A stretch of DNA of 64,000 nt. It comes from Macrosoma leucophasiata. Taxonomy: Eukaryota > Arthropoda > Insecta > Lepidoptera > Hedylidae. Made by a program: the position numbers and the translations under genes. Below, in pieces: positions 32,116 through 43,026 of this stretch. Each line of letters begins with the position of its first letter. Position 1 is the first letter of the stretch. Below the pieces are notes generated by a model. The model had not been told where the DNA came from. It worked only from the letters and a program-made list of their open reading frames with translations, and ran no database searches. The stretch lies in assembly GCA_036365455.1 (NCBI GenBank), contig JAWQUS010000011.1, forward strand, positions 8,204,001 to 8,268,000, in the 5' to 3' direction.

Positions 32116-32431
32116 CTGTGAGCAGAGCGAGACGATTGAGAATCTCCAGTGTTAGCCTTGCTGGTAAGAGTATAAAGATCCTAAGAGCTTATTATTAACA
32201 TTTACATTCACAAAGTTCGTAAAGTCTTAAGAATTTGTTGAAATGTACTGCTAGAGTCAAATTGATGAAACTCGAGGACTAGGAGTCTCAATAAGGGATG
32301 ACAACTATTTGAACTCCATATCGTAGACTGGCAGAAGATTATGCAGGATAGGCTGCGGTCAAGCCATTCCTCGCGGTCATTTTTATTTCTAAGCCATCTT
32401 AGTAAGTTTATCAAAAATTCGAATAATAAGG
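32116..32431. other. Gap before the nested SINEs
   Basis: Nothing recognised in these 316 bases. Confidence 0.3.
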
Positions 32432-32858
32432 TTTTATGAAATGGAAATGGTAAACAAGCATGCAGTTAACATTGATGTTAAGTGATACGATACAATACAC
32501 TCCTGAGGCCCAAGTTGTTATGCCTCTGTGCCGCAAATTACAGGGCCGTACATTACCACCTGACCGGAACACGATAGTGCTCAACACTACCAATTAGTGG
32601 CAAGTATATTAGGTCCTCGAAGTTTGGTAATGTGCCCGGTGATGTCAACAGGCTCGCCACTTGTTACATGGGCCAAAAACGTAACCGGCGAATCGTGGGT
32701 GTTTGCATATATCACATTTACATTGTGCATGTATCCTTGAATGCATGCATATACCTCTGCCTACCCCTTTACATGCGTGGGATTACAGGCGTGAAGTTAC
32801 GTTTTTTTAAATTAGGTAATTCGGTGGTGCCTACGCCCGCGAGCTTCCACCAGTAAAA
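32432..32858 (-). mobile_element. SINE-A interrupted by SINE-B
   Basis: Antisense SINE-A runs from 32432 (TTTTATGAAATGGAAATGG) to 32614 (CAAGTATATTAGGT) and resumes at 32811 with ATTAGGTAATTCGGTGGTGC up to the CACCAGTAAAA end at 32858. The interruption is a SINE-B flanked by a 7-bp duplication, ATTAGGT (32608-32614 and 32811-32817). A stretch of the 3' half of SINE-A (the CTGCAGTC to CATCTGC area) is deleted. Confidence 0.85.
32615..32810 (+). mobile_element. SINE-B inserted in SINE-A, with target duplication
   Basis: It begins CCTCGAAGTTTGGTAATGTG and passes through GATGTCAACAGGCTCGCC, CATGGGCCAAAAACGTAACC, CTCTGCCTACCCC and TTACAGGCGTGAAG to a T run. The 7-bp duplication fixes both ends of this insertion. 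Compared with other copies it has about 18 extra bases after GTTTGCATAT. Confidence 0.85.
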
Positions 32859-33089
32859 AGGTAGGTAGGTATGTAAGCTTTTTGCAAGGTCCAAAGTGTA
32901 GCTTACAATTGAAAACTTAAATGACTTTCAATAATTACTTATTTTATAAGTATTTTGTCTTTATCAACACGCCCAGTCCTTTAAGGGATAGGAAGAGAGC
33001 GCCAGATGTCCCGGTAATAATTGTAAGAAATCAGATTTATTTGATTTACATTACCCTGGTTTGGAGTTTCGTATAATTATATATGGTAA

Positions 33090-33268
33090 CTAGCTGTTGC
33101 CCGCGGCTTCGCCCGCGTGTATGACGTTTTATAATCCTTAATTTTCTTTGCTATAAACCTCACGGAGCCCGAGACCTTTCCAACGAATGCAAAACCGTGG
33201 AAATCGGTCCGTGCTTTCTTGAGTTATAGCGTCAGGAAGGAAAACCCGACTTATTTTTATATTATAGA
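33090..33268 (-). mobile_element. Helitron-like non-autonomous element, 179 bp
   Basis: On the minus strand it begins TCTATAATATAAAAATAAG, directly after A, and ends GAAGCCGCGGGCAACAGCTAG, directly before T. The 3' end carries a GC-rich hairpin (CGCGGGC with GCCGCGG) just before CTAG. TC start, hairpin, CTAG end and A/T flanks together match Helitron rules. Confidence 0.65.
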
Positions 33269-33689
33269 TATGAAACAAATGTAATACGACGTCATATTCA
33301 TGTCCATCATTCTTTCTACACACGCATAGAAACCTAAAACGTCACGAAACACACTCAATGCCTGGAATTCTTCAGGTGCCGTTAATTTGACACCATCATC
33401 CAGAATCGATATTGAGCGCCGGATGAACAATGCTTTTACGTTGATATTAATCGAGGATCGAATGACTGGACTACTTTATTTATATTTCTGTACATTTCCC
33501 GACGGAGTTTCCATTTTGTTATTATTTTAATGTGTTTCACGTATGAAATATGCATTTGTGCACCGATACGTGACACGTACGCGGAAGATAATTATTTAGA
33601 TTGAATGTTTTTAATAGATACATTTATGATTATAAAACCGGCATTTGAATTTTTGAATTGCACGTGCAAGTGTTCTGCACGCCACTAGT
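33269..33689. other. Gap: nothing recognised
   Basis: No gene or named repeat. Confidence 0.3.
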
Positions 33690-33912
33690 GTTGGTTGGGG
33701 CCAAAGGGTGGAGGGCTCGGAAACGAGTAGCCGCCGGTGGAGTCGCGGATATGTGCGATAGCGTTCCCGTGACCCCGCTACTGATGGCGGACGAGTCAGA
33801 ACACCCAGGGATTTTTAGTAGGTAGACGGGCAACTTCCGGAGTCTCACATAACCTACTCCTCTCCCTTAGAGTGGGTATGCGTAATGCATTTTCACCTGG
33901 CAAAAACAAGAG
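33690..33912 (+). mobile_element. Probable retroposon 3' end, GC-rich
   Basis: GC-rich block with CCCAGGGATTTTTAGTAGG, AACCTACTCCTCTCCC and CGTAATGCATTTTCACCTGG, ending at GCAAAAACAAG. The sharp GC contrast and the terminal A-rich run suggest the 3' UTR of a non-LTR element. The family is uncertain and no coding motif is present. Confidence 0.4.
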
Positions 33913-34057
33913 TCGATGGGAAGGGATGTATCACGATTTTCACCTAAAGAAAATTCATCTCTAAAGGCGATTATCACACTGCCACGCATCACACTGCATG
34001 AGGCGTGTCCTACCTACGCTCGTACTTGCGGGAGTGCAGATCTGCATCATCGTATTT

Positions 34058-35070
34058 TTAACCGAGTTCAAAAAAACGAGAAGGTTCTCAATTCGGCCGG
34101 TATATATATATATATTTTTTAATGTATGTACGCGAATTTCGCCGAGATTTCTTTACCGATTTACGTAATTCTTGTTGTGTTTGATGCGGAATAGTTTCGA
34201 ATTGGTCCCATAAAAATTTTATTCAGGTAGGCCCATTCGTTTTTATTTTATGAGCATTTTTTACTTACTTTCACCTCAAACTAAAGGAATAAGATTAGAC
34301 AGCGTGTTGTCTTAACAATGCGTTGAATCCACTGACGTCCTAGATAGTCCTAATGCGCACGACAACAAGTGACAATGACATATTTACTCATCGACGACAC
34401 AACACAGCTTATTTACTCCTTCGTGGATAAATGCATAGAGTTAACAGTCCATGATTACTTTCCCCAAAAATCAATAATTTTTTTCATTGATTTCGTATAG
34501 TCGTGTAATAATTTTGTATCGACACATCTAAACAGTTTAAATTATGTACCTATCTTATTATCACGAAGTTAAAAGAGTCAAATTTTACAAATTTAACAGA
34601 TGTGAACATTTATCTTATTGACAATGCAGCAATAAACTAAAAAGTATTAAATAAAAATAACTACGTTAAGAAAAACCGACTTCAAATCTAAAAAGTAAAA
34701 AATAATACAGATTTAATATCAATTATATACTACCTATTATTTTTATGTGTTATTTACTAATAGGAATGAAGTCGGTGCCAAGCCAAAATCAATAAAGTAG
34801 GCATTTCATTGTAATAAAACGTAACTTCATGCATTCAAGCATACATGCAAACACCCACGATTTGCCGGTTACGTTTTGTTCATTGTATTAATTTGCTTGT
34901 AATTATATTTAAGTGATATATATAATTATTTGTTTAAGGCTTGGCAGCGACTTCAATCCTATTAGTAAATAACACATATAAATAATAGGTAGTATATAAT
35001 TGATATTAAATCTGTATTATTTTTTACTTTTTAGATTTGAAGTCAGTTTTTCTTAACGTAGTTATTTTTT
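34058..35070 (+). mobile_element. Composite inverted-repeat element, copy 2
   Basis: Same start (TTAACCGAGTTCAAAAAAAC) and same end (TTAACGTAGTTATTTTT) as copy 1 at 25963. Arms are 34653-34784 and 34938-35070. The antisense SINE-B in the loop (34817-34880) lacks about 40 bases relative to copy 1, and the TA microsatellite is much shorter. The right end abuts the R1-clade element. Both copies lie in the same orientation 8.1 kb apart. Confidence 0.65.
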
Positions 35071-36245
35071 TACGCTCTCACGTGCGTAGTTGCGTTTTGT
35101 TGATTCACGGCGGCTCTGACTCATTTCATGAAAATCACGCGAGGCACTGTGGGGCTCGATGTGCGTCTCGATTCGCACGTGGGCTCGTGAATGCATGTTT
35201 CTCCGCTTGTATACGCGTGATCTGCATGAACACGCGTGGATGCATTTTCTGTGTGTTGGGCTGTGCCTGTTTTCTTTTTCGACTTCGGCTCCGACCTCCG
35301 TGCGGTGCGGACGTGCTCGTAGTACTCGGTGCCCATTCACTCTCGAATTAAGTTTCTAGTGCTCCTAGTGCTTCTAGATACCCTAAATTCGTTATAAGTT
35401 TATTTATATTTTTGTGTTTCTTCTTTACTACTAATTTATACTGTGTTTTATTCGTGAAATTACTATATTGTGAACAGTGTGAGTGCCGGGCACACGTGCT
35501 CCCACGTGCTCCCGCAAATCGGTGACTCCGCCCCAGGATTGGGCGTCGAGTCCCGTAACTCCCTGTTTGGAAAGCGATAAGTACTTTTTATATTGACTCT
35601 TCCAGTGTTTTAATTGCTTTTTCAGTACTTTTTCGTGTTATATTTTAGGTTAGAATAGTTTAGCATAGTGTGGCGTGGAAGGACAGCGCTTGACGTCTCT
35701 GTCAGCTGTCACTGACAGTCGACGCTTCTGCCCATAGACAATACTTAGTAGAGTAGGTTAGATTAGTTAGATTTGTAAGATCTTTATTTTAGAACTTTAA
35801 TTGTGTATTTATATTGCTGTTTTTGTTATCTGTGGCGCCGGCGGGTGACGTCTCTGACGTCACTGACAGCTGTCACCTGTCGGGTGTCAGCTTGACTTTT
35901 GTGTCTGACAGTATAGTGCCTAGTAGAGACCAGTAGTGCCTATTAGTGCCTTTTTGTGCTTTTTGGTGCCCTTTTACAGCCGCTTATTGCATATTTTATC
36001 TTTGAATATTTTTGACATTTTTTTAAAATTTTTGTGCCTATTTGTGCTTGACTGTGCCTGTTGTGCCTTTTTAACTGTATTTTTAGACTTGTATCTTTGT
36101 GTTGTTCAAAATTGGACTCTGTTTTCTTGGGTGGAAAACAGACAATTTTTCGGTCAGTCTTAGCTCAAAAAAATTCGCCTTGCAACTGCGTTGAGTTGCG
36201 TTAAGTCTATACACGAACGCGCCACCGTATAAAAATTTTGTGAAG

Positions 36246-37831
36246 ATGAGTGATTCGGATGACGGGGATCCATCCCGACGCGGGGGAAGGTTAGACCCGG
36301 CGAATCCTTTTCGCCCGAGGGACTCGATTTTAAGGACGCACCCCCCCCCAAGACACATACCTTCACCGGGATCGACCACTTCGTCGACGGACGCGGCGGC
36401 GCAGCTTATCAGGCAGTATCCGCAGTCATAGCGACTCTATCGCCGAACATTTCACCCCCTCCACCCCCCTGCACCCCGGCCACCCCTCCTAAGTCGACAC
36501 AGGAAGCACCGGCAGCGAGCAGACCTGCAACGGCCAAAAGGCTTCTGTCCCCTGATGACTTTCAGGAGGTCCGAGGGGCCAAGCGCCGCCCAGCAAGAGT
36601 AAGGGCGGTACAAGAGTCCTCCATAGGAACCGGGAGCGGGATGACCACGCCGGATATCGGCCAATATCACACGCCGCTAATGCTGTCAGAAGAAGAGACG
36701 GACACTGACGGGGAATTGAGAGAGGACCTCAGCAGAGCCTCGTCGCGGCAGTTGCTGACCAGAGCCAATGCGGCAGCCAGGGCGATCTCCGGGATAGCAG
36801 GGGGCCCCACGTCCAAATTAAATAAGACGGATCAGGCAGGGATAAACGCCCAAGTCGCCATAATGCTGGAGATTGTCGCGCAACTAGGACTGATTGCGGA
36901 AGAAAAGAAGGGCGAGGTCGCGAAAACAAGGCTCGAGTCGCAGGTACTAGTAGAGGCGAGGGATGCGCAACGGCATCGCGCCCTAAGAGCGGAGGCTGAG
37001 GCCGATTCGGCGCGCGCCAACATCGTCAACGCGCCGCAGGCATCCAAACCCTCCTATGCGGAGCTCGTAAGTCGACCTAAGGGTCCGGCGGTGGCATTGT
37101 ACCCGGTGGAGGGGTCGGAAATAAAGACCTCCGACGACACCAAGAGGGTGTTGAAGTCCTCCGTCGCCCCCGTAGCACTCAACATACAGGTAGACAGCGT
37201 GCGAAGGGTAGGCAAGGCTGGTGTGGTGGTGCAGACTCGTACGGCAGACGACATGGCTAAACTGAAGGCGGCTCTTCCCGCGACGCTGAAGGCAAACGAC
37301 GCACTGGGAAAACGACCTTTAGTAGCAATCAGGAACGTCGAAGGCCTCAACCCAGACACGGATGAGGTCTTCAAGGCCATCATTGATCAAAACTTCAGGG
37401 AGGATGCAACCTGGACCGTGGCTAGAATGAGGGAGGAAGCAAGAGTCACCTTCTACAAATCGCGATCCGGCATTTCGAAGACCACAATTGTTCTGGCCTG
37501 CACGCCAGCCCTGCGCAAGGCCCTTGTCAGTAAAGGGCGACTATACATAGGGTGGGAGGTATCGCTAGTCGAGGACTTCACGACTGCAGTGTGCTGCCGA
37601 CGGTGCCACTTGTACGGTCATACCGAGAAGGGTTGCAAGTCGGAATCAGTGACGTGCGGGCGGTGCGGTCAAACGGGCCACACGAGCGCGGACTGCAGGT
37701 CAACCAACGAAGTGTGCGCCACCTGCTCAAAATTTGGGCACCGGGACGCATCCGGCCACAAAACGGCCGCAAAGGAGTGCCCAGCGCGCGTACACGCGGA
37801 GCGCCGCTTGGTGGAGATGACGGCTTACTGA
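36246..37831 (+). pseudogene. R1-clade LINE ORF1 (gag-like), frameshifted
   Basis: Nucleic-acid-binding ORF1 protein. It starts at ATG 36246 (MSDSDDGDPSRRGG) and runs to a TAG at 36429-36431 in that frame. A second frame that is open well upstream of 36422 carries the rest to TGA 37829-37831. The frames overlap across a run of nine C at 36341-36349, so a one-base change there would explain the break. The middle part is A/E/K-rich and likely helical. The C-terminal third (about 37592-37790) has three CCHC zinc knuckles: CRRCHLYGHTEKGC, CGRCGQTGHTSADC and a third beginning CATCSKFGHRD. Three knuckles are typical of R1-type ORF1. Base composition is far GC-richer than the flanks. The break may also be a sequencing error in the C run. 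Confidence 0.8.
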
Positions 37832-40800
37832 AGCCTCCACCAAGAAAAGTCACCGTCGGCCAGGTGAATCTGGCGGGGGCCGAGCTCGCCACTACGGAAC
37901 TACCCCTGGTCGCGGAAGAATTGGGCCTGGACGTCGTATTGGTGCAGGAACATTATCCCAGAGCCCGGTCGGATATCGCTAGCAGAATACTGCAGTGCGA
38001 CGACCAAGCGAAAGCGGGTGTGTATGTCCGTCGCCTGGACCTCCCGTGTGCCCTCCTTCACCACCTGTCGTCGACACACTGTACAGTGTGTCACATTCAG
38101 AATGACGACGAGGAGGGGATCTACCTGGTGTCCGCGTACTTTCAGTACAGTGACGACATAGACATCCACTTACAGCACCTAGGAGTGGTACTGGACTCCT
38201 TGCGCGGGAAGAAGATCCTGATCGGGGTAGACTCCAATGCGCACTCTCCAATGTGGTACTGTGAGCGGCGGCAGTACACCGGACGCGGGCCAGACGTCAC
38301 GCACCGCAGAGAATCGATGGAGGCATTTATCCTGGCCAGAGACCTTTGCTTGGAGAACAGGGAGGGACAGCCTGAGACGTTCTCCACAGCGAATGGAGCG
38401 TCTAACATTGACCTCACCTTGACGACAAGAGGCACTCCGGTAACGGAGTGGAGGGTGCGCGAGAACGCGATCGAGAGCGACCACCGTCTCATCACATACA
38501 CAGTGGCGGGCCAGTCTACTCCAACAAGCGCTGGGCCGCCGGGTGAGCCGATGAGGTACCGGGACCGCGGAGTATCCTGGAACCGCTTCGAGACGGCTAT
38601 TCACGAACGGGTAGGTCGACTGAGGTGGAGCCGATCTGCCCCTGATGTCTGCAAGCTGCAAACTGGTGACTAGCACCGCGTTGCAGACGCTAGGGGTGGT
38701 GAAAGCAATGAAAACTGACCGTGGGTACGAGTGGTGGACGCCAGCTCTGGATGGTCTCCGCAAGGAGAACAACAGGCTGCGTCAAGAATGGCAGGGGACC
38801 CGCAAGGCGGGTGGCTGTTGCGAGGTGAACGCCAGGAGTCGGTTCCACTCTCACAGATTTAGGTATAGGGTGGCTATGGAGGAGGCGCAGCTTTTGTTTA
38901 ACATGAACACCGCCAATTCCGGAAACCTGGACCACTGGGGACAGGCCTACCGTGTCGCGAGTGGGAGGTGCAAGCCTCCCCGTAATGTAGTTAATGGCAC
39001 CAGTTATGCCGAAGGGTACGCTGGGTGCGTAAATGACGCCATGCATAACCTTATGCATTCGCTGTGCCCGGACGACGATCCGTCTAAGGACACAGCATAC
39101 CATAGGCAGGTGCGTATTGTGGCAGCATTTTCGCCCTCAGGAGAGGATGCCCCTCCTCCGTCTGACGATATCATCGAGAAGATAGTCAAGGATCTTCCTG
39201 ACACAGCTCCGGGAATCGATGGGATCAGCGCGCGTATCGTCAAACACATCTGGTCGGCCGCGTCGGTAGAACTTTGCGACCTCTTTAGGCGATGTGTCCA
39301 AGAGGGGAGTTTCCCGGACGCATGGAAGGACGGCAGGTTGGTTGTCCTGCCGAAAGGCAACGGCAAGCCGCTTACCGACCCGAAGGCGTACCGCCCCGTC
39401 GCGCTGCTGCCGATTCTTGGTAAAGTTTTGGAACGCATAATGATAAGGTGCGCCCCGCAACTTACAGGTGGGCTATCGGATCGACAGCACGGGTTCACTC
39501 GAGGTCGGTCGACGGTATCCGCGCTGAACACCATCTTCAGCGCGGCGCGTGAGCGCTCGTCGAAATATTTGCAGGCGGTATTTCTGGATATCTCTGGGGC
39601 CTTCGACAACGCCTGGTGGCCGATGATACTGTTGAAGGCGAAAAGGGGAGGTTGTCCGCCGAACATTCACCGAATGTTGACGGACTACTTCGCCAATCGC
39701 CGCATTGGCATGTTCGTCGGCAGCCGCGTCTTGTGGAAGGCTGCAACGATGGGTTGCCCGCAGGGATCGGTGTTGGGGCCAACGCTCTGGAATGTGCTCA
39801 TGGACGACTTGCTCCGATTGCCCCTCCCTGGGGGGGTGAGTATCGTAGCGTATGCCGACGATGTCACGCTTCTGATTGCGTCAAACTCCCGGGCGGGTAT
39901 CGAGGCGTCTGCCTTGTCTGCTTTACAGCTCGTCGGTGAGTGGGGGGTCCGTAACAGACTGGAGTTTTCCCCTTCAAAGTCATCGACGATGACAATAAGG
40001 GGCAAATTCCAGAGACCTCCCACCATCAGGTTCGGTGGCGACTCTGTCAGGAGCGTGGGATCGACTACGGTGCTGGGGGTGGTGATCGATGCGAGTCTTT
40101 CGTTCTCGCAGCATGCGTCAACGATAGGGGAGCGGGCGGCAAATTGCTTCGGCAAAATGTCGAGAGTTTCGGCGTGCTCGTGGGGTATACGGTACAGGGC
40201 TCTTCGGATCCTGTACCGTGGCACTTACATCGCCACGGTGACGTATGCTGCGGCATGTTGGTATGAGCGTGCGTCCCTGCACGTTGTGCGGAGTGCGCTC
40301 TTGCGCACACAGAGACCCGCCTTGATCCTTCTGACCAAGGCGTACCGGTCGACGAGCACTGACGCCCTATCGGTCTTAGCCGGGGTCCTACCGGCCGACC
40401 TCGAGGTAACTCGGGCCGGCGAACTAGGCGTGGCGCGCGAATCCGCGGTTACCAAGGAGGAGCTGCAGCGCGTCAAACTCAGCACATCTGAGTCCGCTTC
40501 GGCCGCCTGGCAAAAGCGTTGGGACACGTCGGACAAGGGGCGGGAGCTATATCGGTTCTTCCCGGAGGTGGCGGCGAGACTCAAGGCCACTTGGGTGGAG
40601 CCGGACTACCAAGTCTCGCAGATACTGTCAGGCCACGGTTGCTTCAAAGGGAGACTCTTCCGCATGAAGCTTTCCGACGAGGGGTCCTGCCCCTGTGGCA
40701 ACACAGAGGACGAGGACGTACACCACGTCCTGTGGGAGTGTTCTCTCTACAGTGAGCTTAGGGACGACCTACTGAACGGCGTGAGGCCACTCGAAGTGGG

Positions 40801-40930
40801 TCCGATTTACTATCGCGACCTTGTGGGCTCGGAGGCGAACTTTAGGCGGCTACGGGACTTCGCGCACCGATGGCATCGACTACGGAGTAGACTAGAACGA
40901 GAAGAAAAGGAAAACCGGCGGAGGACTTGA
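37832..40930 (+). pseudogene. R1-clade LINE ORF2: APE endonuclease and reverse transcriptase, frameshifted
   Basis: ORF2 overlaps or abuts the ORF1 stop and has no ATG nearby; its frame is open back to 37552. The endonuclease (about 37837-38520) keeps the catalytic landmarks VQEHY, GVDSNAHSP, NIDLTLTT and ESDHRLI. The reverse transcriptase has YRPVALLPILGKVLER, LDISGAFDNAWW, GCPQGSVLGPTLWNVL and the catalytic YADD at 39851-39862. A C-terminal CPCG...VHHVLWEC motif lies at 40688-40741. The protein nicks target DNA and primes cDNA synthesis on it. The endonuclease frame ends at TAG 38671-38673 while the transcriptase frame is open only from 38615. The break coincides with a 7-bp near-tandem repeat (TGCAAGC, TGCAAAC at 38650-38663), which would shift the frame by one. 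All catalytic residues are intact, so inactivation looks recent. Confidence 0.85.
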
Positions 40931-41275
40931 CGGGAATGGGAACTATATATATATAACACAACGGCAAGAAGACTGAAGAAAGAAGAAGAAGAACGAAGAT
41001 GAGAAGAGAAAAGAAGACATCGCACATCGCAGGACGACCGGAGGCAGGAGCCGAAGGCGTGGCTGTGGCGTCATGCCCCAGAATGGGGAGAGTGACCATA
41101 GGGACGCAGTATACACAGAGTGTAAAGAACTTGTAGGGAGTCAAGAACACATGCGCGCGCGACAAAAGCGAGGAGCGGTTCGTGCGCGCATCTCCCGCGA
41201 TTCGGCCCATATAACCAGGAGGTTGGAAGGGCCATGGGAAGGCATGGTGGGTTATGTGCCTGTTTTCTATAAAAA

Positions 41276-41410
41276 ACGGAGATACAAGCAACGTTCGAAT
41301 ACGCTTTCTCGCGCTACACTGCGTGGTGCGTGGCAGTGTGTTAATCGCCTAAAAATCACGACGCGTCGTTCTCTTCAAATCTGCGTCAGTGTGAATCGAG
41401 CCTAATACCG
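41276..41410. other. GC-rich flank right of the R1 element
   Basis: Contains CACGACGCGTCG and ends GTGTGAATCGAGCCTA. The reverse complement of that end (TAGGCTCGATTCACACTG) resembles the terminus of some DNA transposons, but no partner end was found. It may instead belong to the R1 3' UTR. Confidence 0.3.
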
Positions 41411-41851
41411 CTTATAAACCATACATTAAATAACATCTAATCGACAGTGGTACACAACACCAGTATAACTAGAACCATAATAATTATGTAATGTACTGTA
41501 CAACATATCAGTGTAGTGGGTAACCAACGTGTTCCCATGTGATATCCTACTACATAATCTACATATACACCCAAAATGAATGACCCATTACGTTCAGCCG
41601 AAATTTATAAACGATAGTGTTTACTGAGCGAATATCGGAAAAGTCTCCGAGGAATTTTAAGCAAGCCCCGGTTCTAGTTTAAAGCTGCATTAAGAACAAC
41701 ATATTCTAAAGCGAAGTACATTTGACTAGTCAAAGGAAATTTGTAAAGCTTATAAAATATTTCATGCATAAAATGCCTTAGTTAAAAAAAACCTCTAATC
41801 ATAACCGAGTATACAAGTGAAAGGTTATGTTTTTTATACCGAGGTTGCATT
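41411..41851. other. Gap: nothing recognised
   Basis: AT-rich, without features. Confidence 0.3.
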
Positions 41852-41930
41852 TAAGATTCTATAGGGTCCAGTCATCACTTAACATCAATGTGAACTGCAT
41901 GCTTACCACTTCCATTTCATAAAAAAAAAT
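41852..41930 (+). mobile_element. SINE-A 3' end, 5'-truncated
   Basis: CCAGTCATCACTTAACATC, GAACTGCATGCTTACCAC and CATTTCATAAAAAAAA. It is short but the family is unmistakable. Confidence 0.7.
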
Positions 41931-42048
41931 AACTAAACTCAAGATGAGTTTGCAGGGATCCAGATAAAAACTACTCCGCACAATTAAGTTGCTTTACCCT
42001 TTTACTGAGAAAGGGAACTGAAGTAATTTTAGTATGAAGAATACGAAC

Positions 42049-42240
42049 GAACGAACGAATAATCATCATCATCCCTCCCTCCGCACGTGAAGCGTAACAG
42101 AGGAAGGGGATGTCGTTGTTTCGGGGGTCGAGGAAGTCCTCGTTCCCCGGGCCTATCTGCCCCCGAAGCGTCGGGGGCGTGTTCTATAGAAGCTAGAATA
42201 CGCAGACTACCCGTCGTGTGCCCCAACATTTTGGGACTCT
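42049..42240 (-). mobile_element. Retroposon 3' end with ATG-type tail, antisense
   Basis: On the minus strand a GC-rich sequence (GGCCCGGGGAACGAGGACTT, CCGAAACAACGACATCCCC, GTGCGGAGGGAGGG) ends in ATGATGATGATTATTCG. A 3' end made of trinucleotide repeats is usual for several insect LINE groups. Coding sequence is absent. Confidence 0.5.
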
Positions 42241-42302
42241 ACTAGACTATCAACTTGACAGAAAAGGTATAAAGGATATCTTTATAAATTAGAAGTGCCA
42301 CG

Positions 42303-42571
42303 TTGGGCCCGCACCTTGTACAATATATCAAAAGTTAGAAAAAAATACGCAAAATCATGGAAAAATACTCAAAAAATAACTTGAATCGTAGTTTTTTTGT
42401 CGGAAATATTTATTTAACGTAATATGTTGCCATATTGCTACTATGACATTCTTGTTTTCGAAATATACTAACGACAATTAATTGAAGATTTAATAAACGA
42501 TTTGAATAGCTGAAAATGATTTAGTATTTTATGCTTCATCTCTCAATATAGTGTACATGGTGCGGGCCCAA
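42303..42571. mobile_element. MITE-like element with 20-bp inverted repeats
   Basis: TTGGGCCCGCACCTTGTACA (42303-42322) is repeated in inverse orientation with one mismatch at 42552-42571. The interior is AT-rich and non-coding. A further TTGGGCCCGC at 42581 makes a local palindrome with the right end. No target duplication was established. Confidence 0.5.
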
Positions 42572-43026
42572 GCATGGAGCTTGGGCCCGCAACATTTTGG
42601 AACATCTCCTTTATAAATCTCATTACATTTTATGGATAGAATTTTAAAGATAGATAGGCCCAATATTTTTATAATGGTAGTAATTTCATTTTAGAGAACA
42701 TAATTTAAATTAACGGACCAACCAAATAAAACCCAGTCAACAACAGAACTGCTAATACAGAATACCTAGTCTGGAAAACTTGCTAAGTCACGTATCTCAA
42801 CGGCGTATTTTCGTATTGCAGAATTTCTGTTATCTTTATAGCAGAGGTATGGAGATTGGCTGCTCAAAATTTTAGTAAGAATATTGAAATATTCATACTT
42901 AAAGATAAATCACTTATCCGTTTTACAATAATAATATTTTATCTTTATAGGTATCAATTTGTAACTTTAAGTGGAAATATACTTTTTAATGGAATTGCCA
43001 ATTGAATGAAATGGAATATTAGTGAT
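42572..43026. other. Gap: nothing recognised
   Basis: No feature beyond the end of the MITE-like element. Confidence 0.3.

Larger units (their letters stand above)
35071..41275 (+). mobile_element. R1-clade non-LTR retrotransposon, near full length
   Basis: A GC-rich block of about 6.2 kb with a 1.2 kb 5' leader (35071-36245), ORF1 (36246-37831), ORF2 (37832-40930) and a roughly 340-base 3' UTR. ORF1 with three CCHC knuckles, ORF2 with APE endonuclease and reverse transcriptase, and a Cys/His motif near the C terminus are the R1-clade layout. No rDNA or telomeric TTAGG flank is seen, so this is neither a 28S R1 insertion nor a telomeric TRAS/SART insertion. The left boundary is inferred from the end of the fold-back element. 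The right boundary is approximate (near TTTTCTATAAAAAAC). Two frameshifts show it is inactive unless they are sequence errors. Confidence 0.8.

Noticed and set aside
36083..40590. Many open frames antisense to the R1-clade element
   Set aside because: They are a by-product of GC-rich coding sequence on the plus strand and contain no motif.
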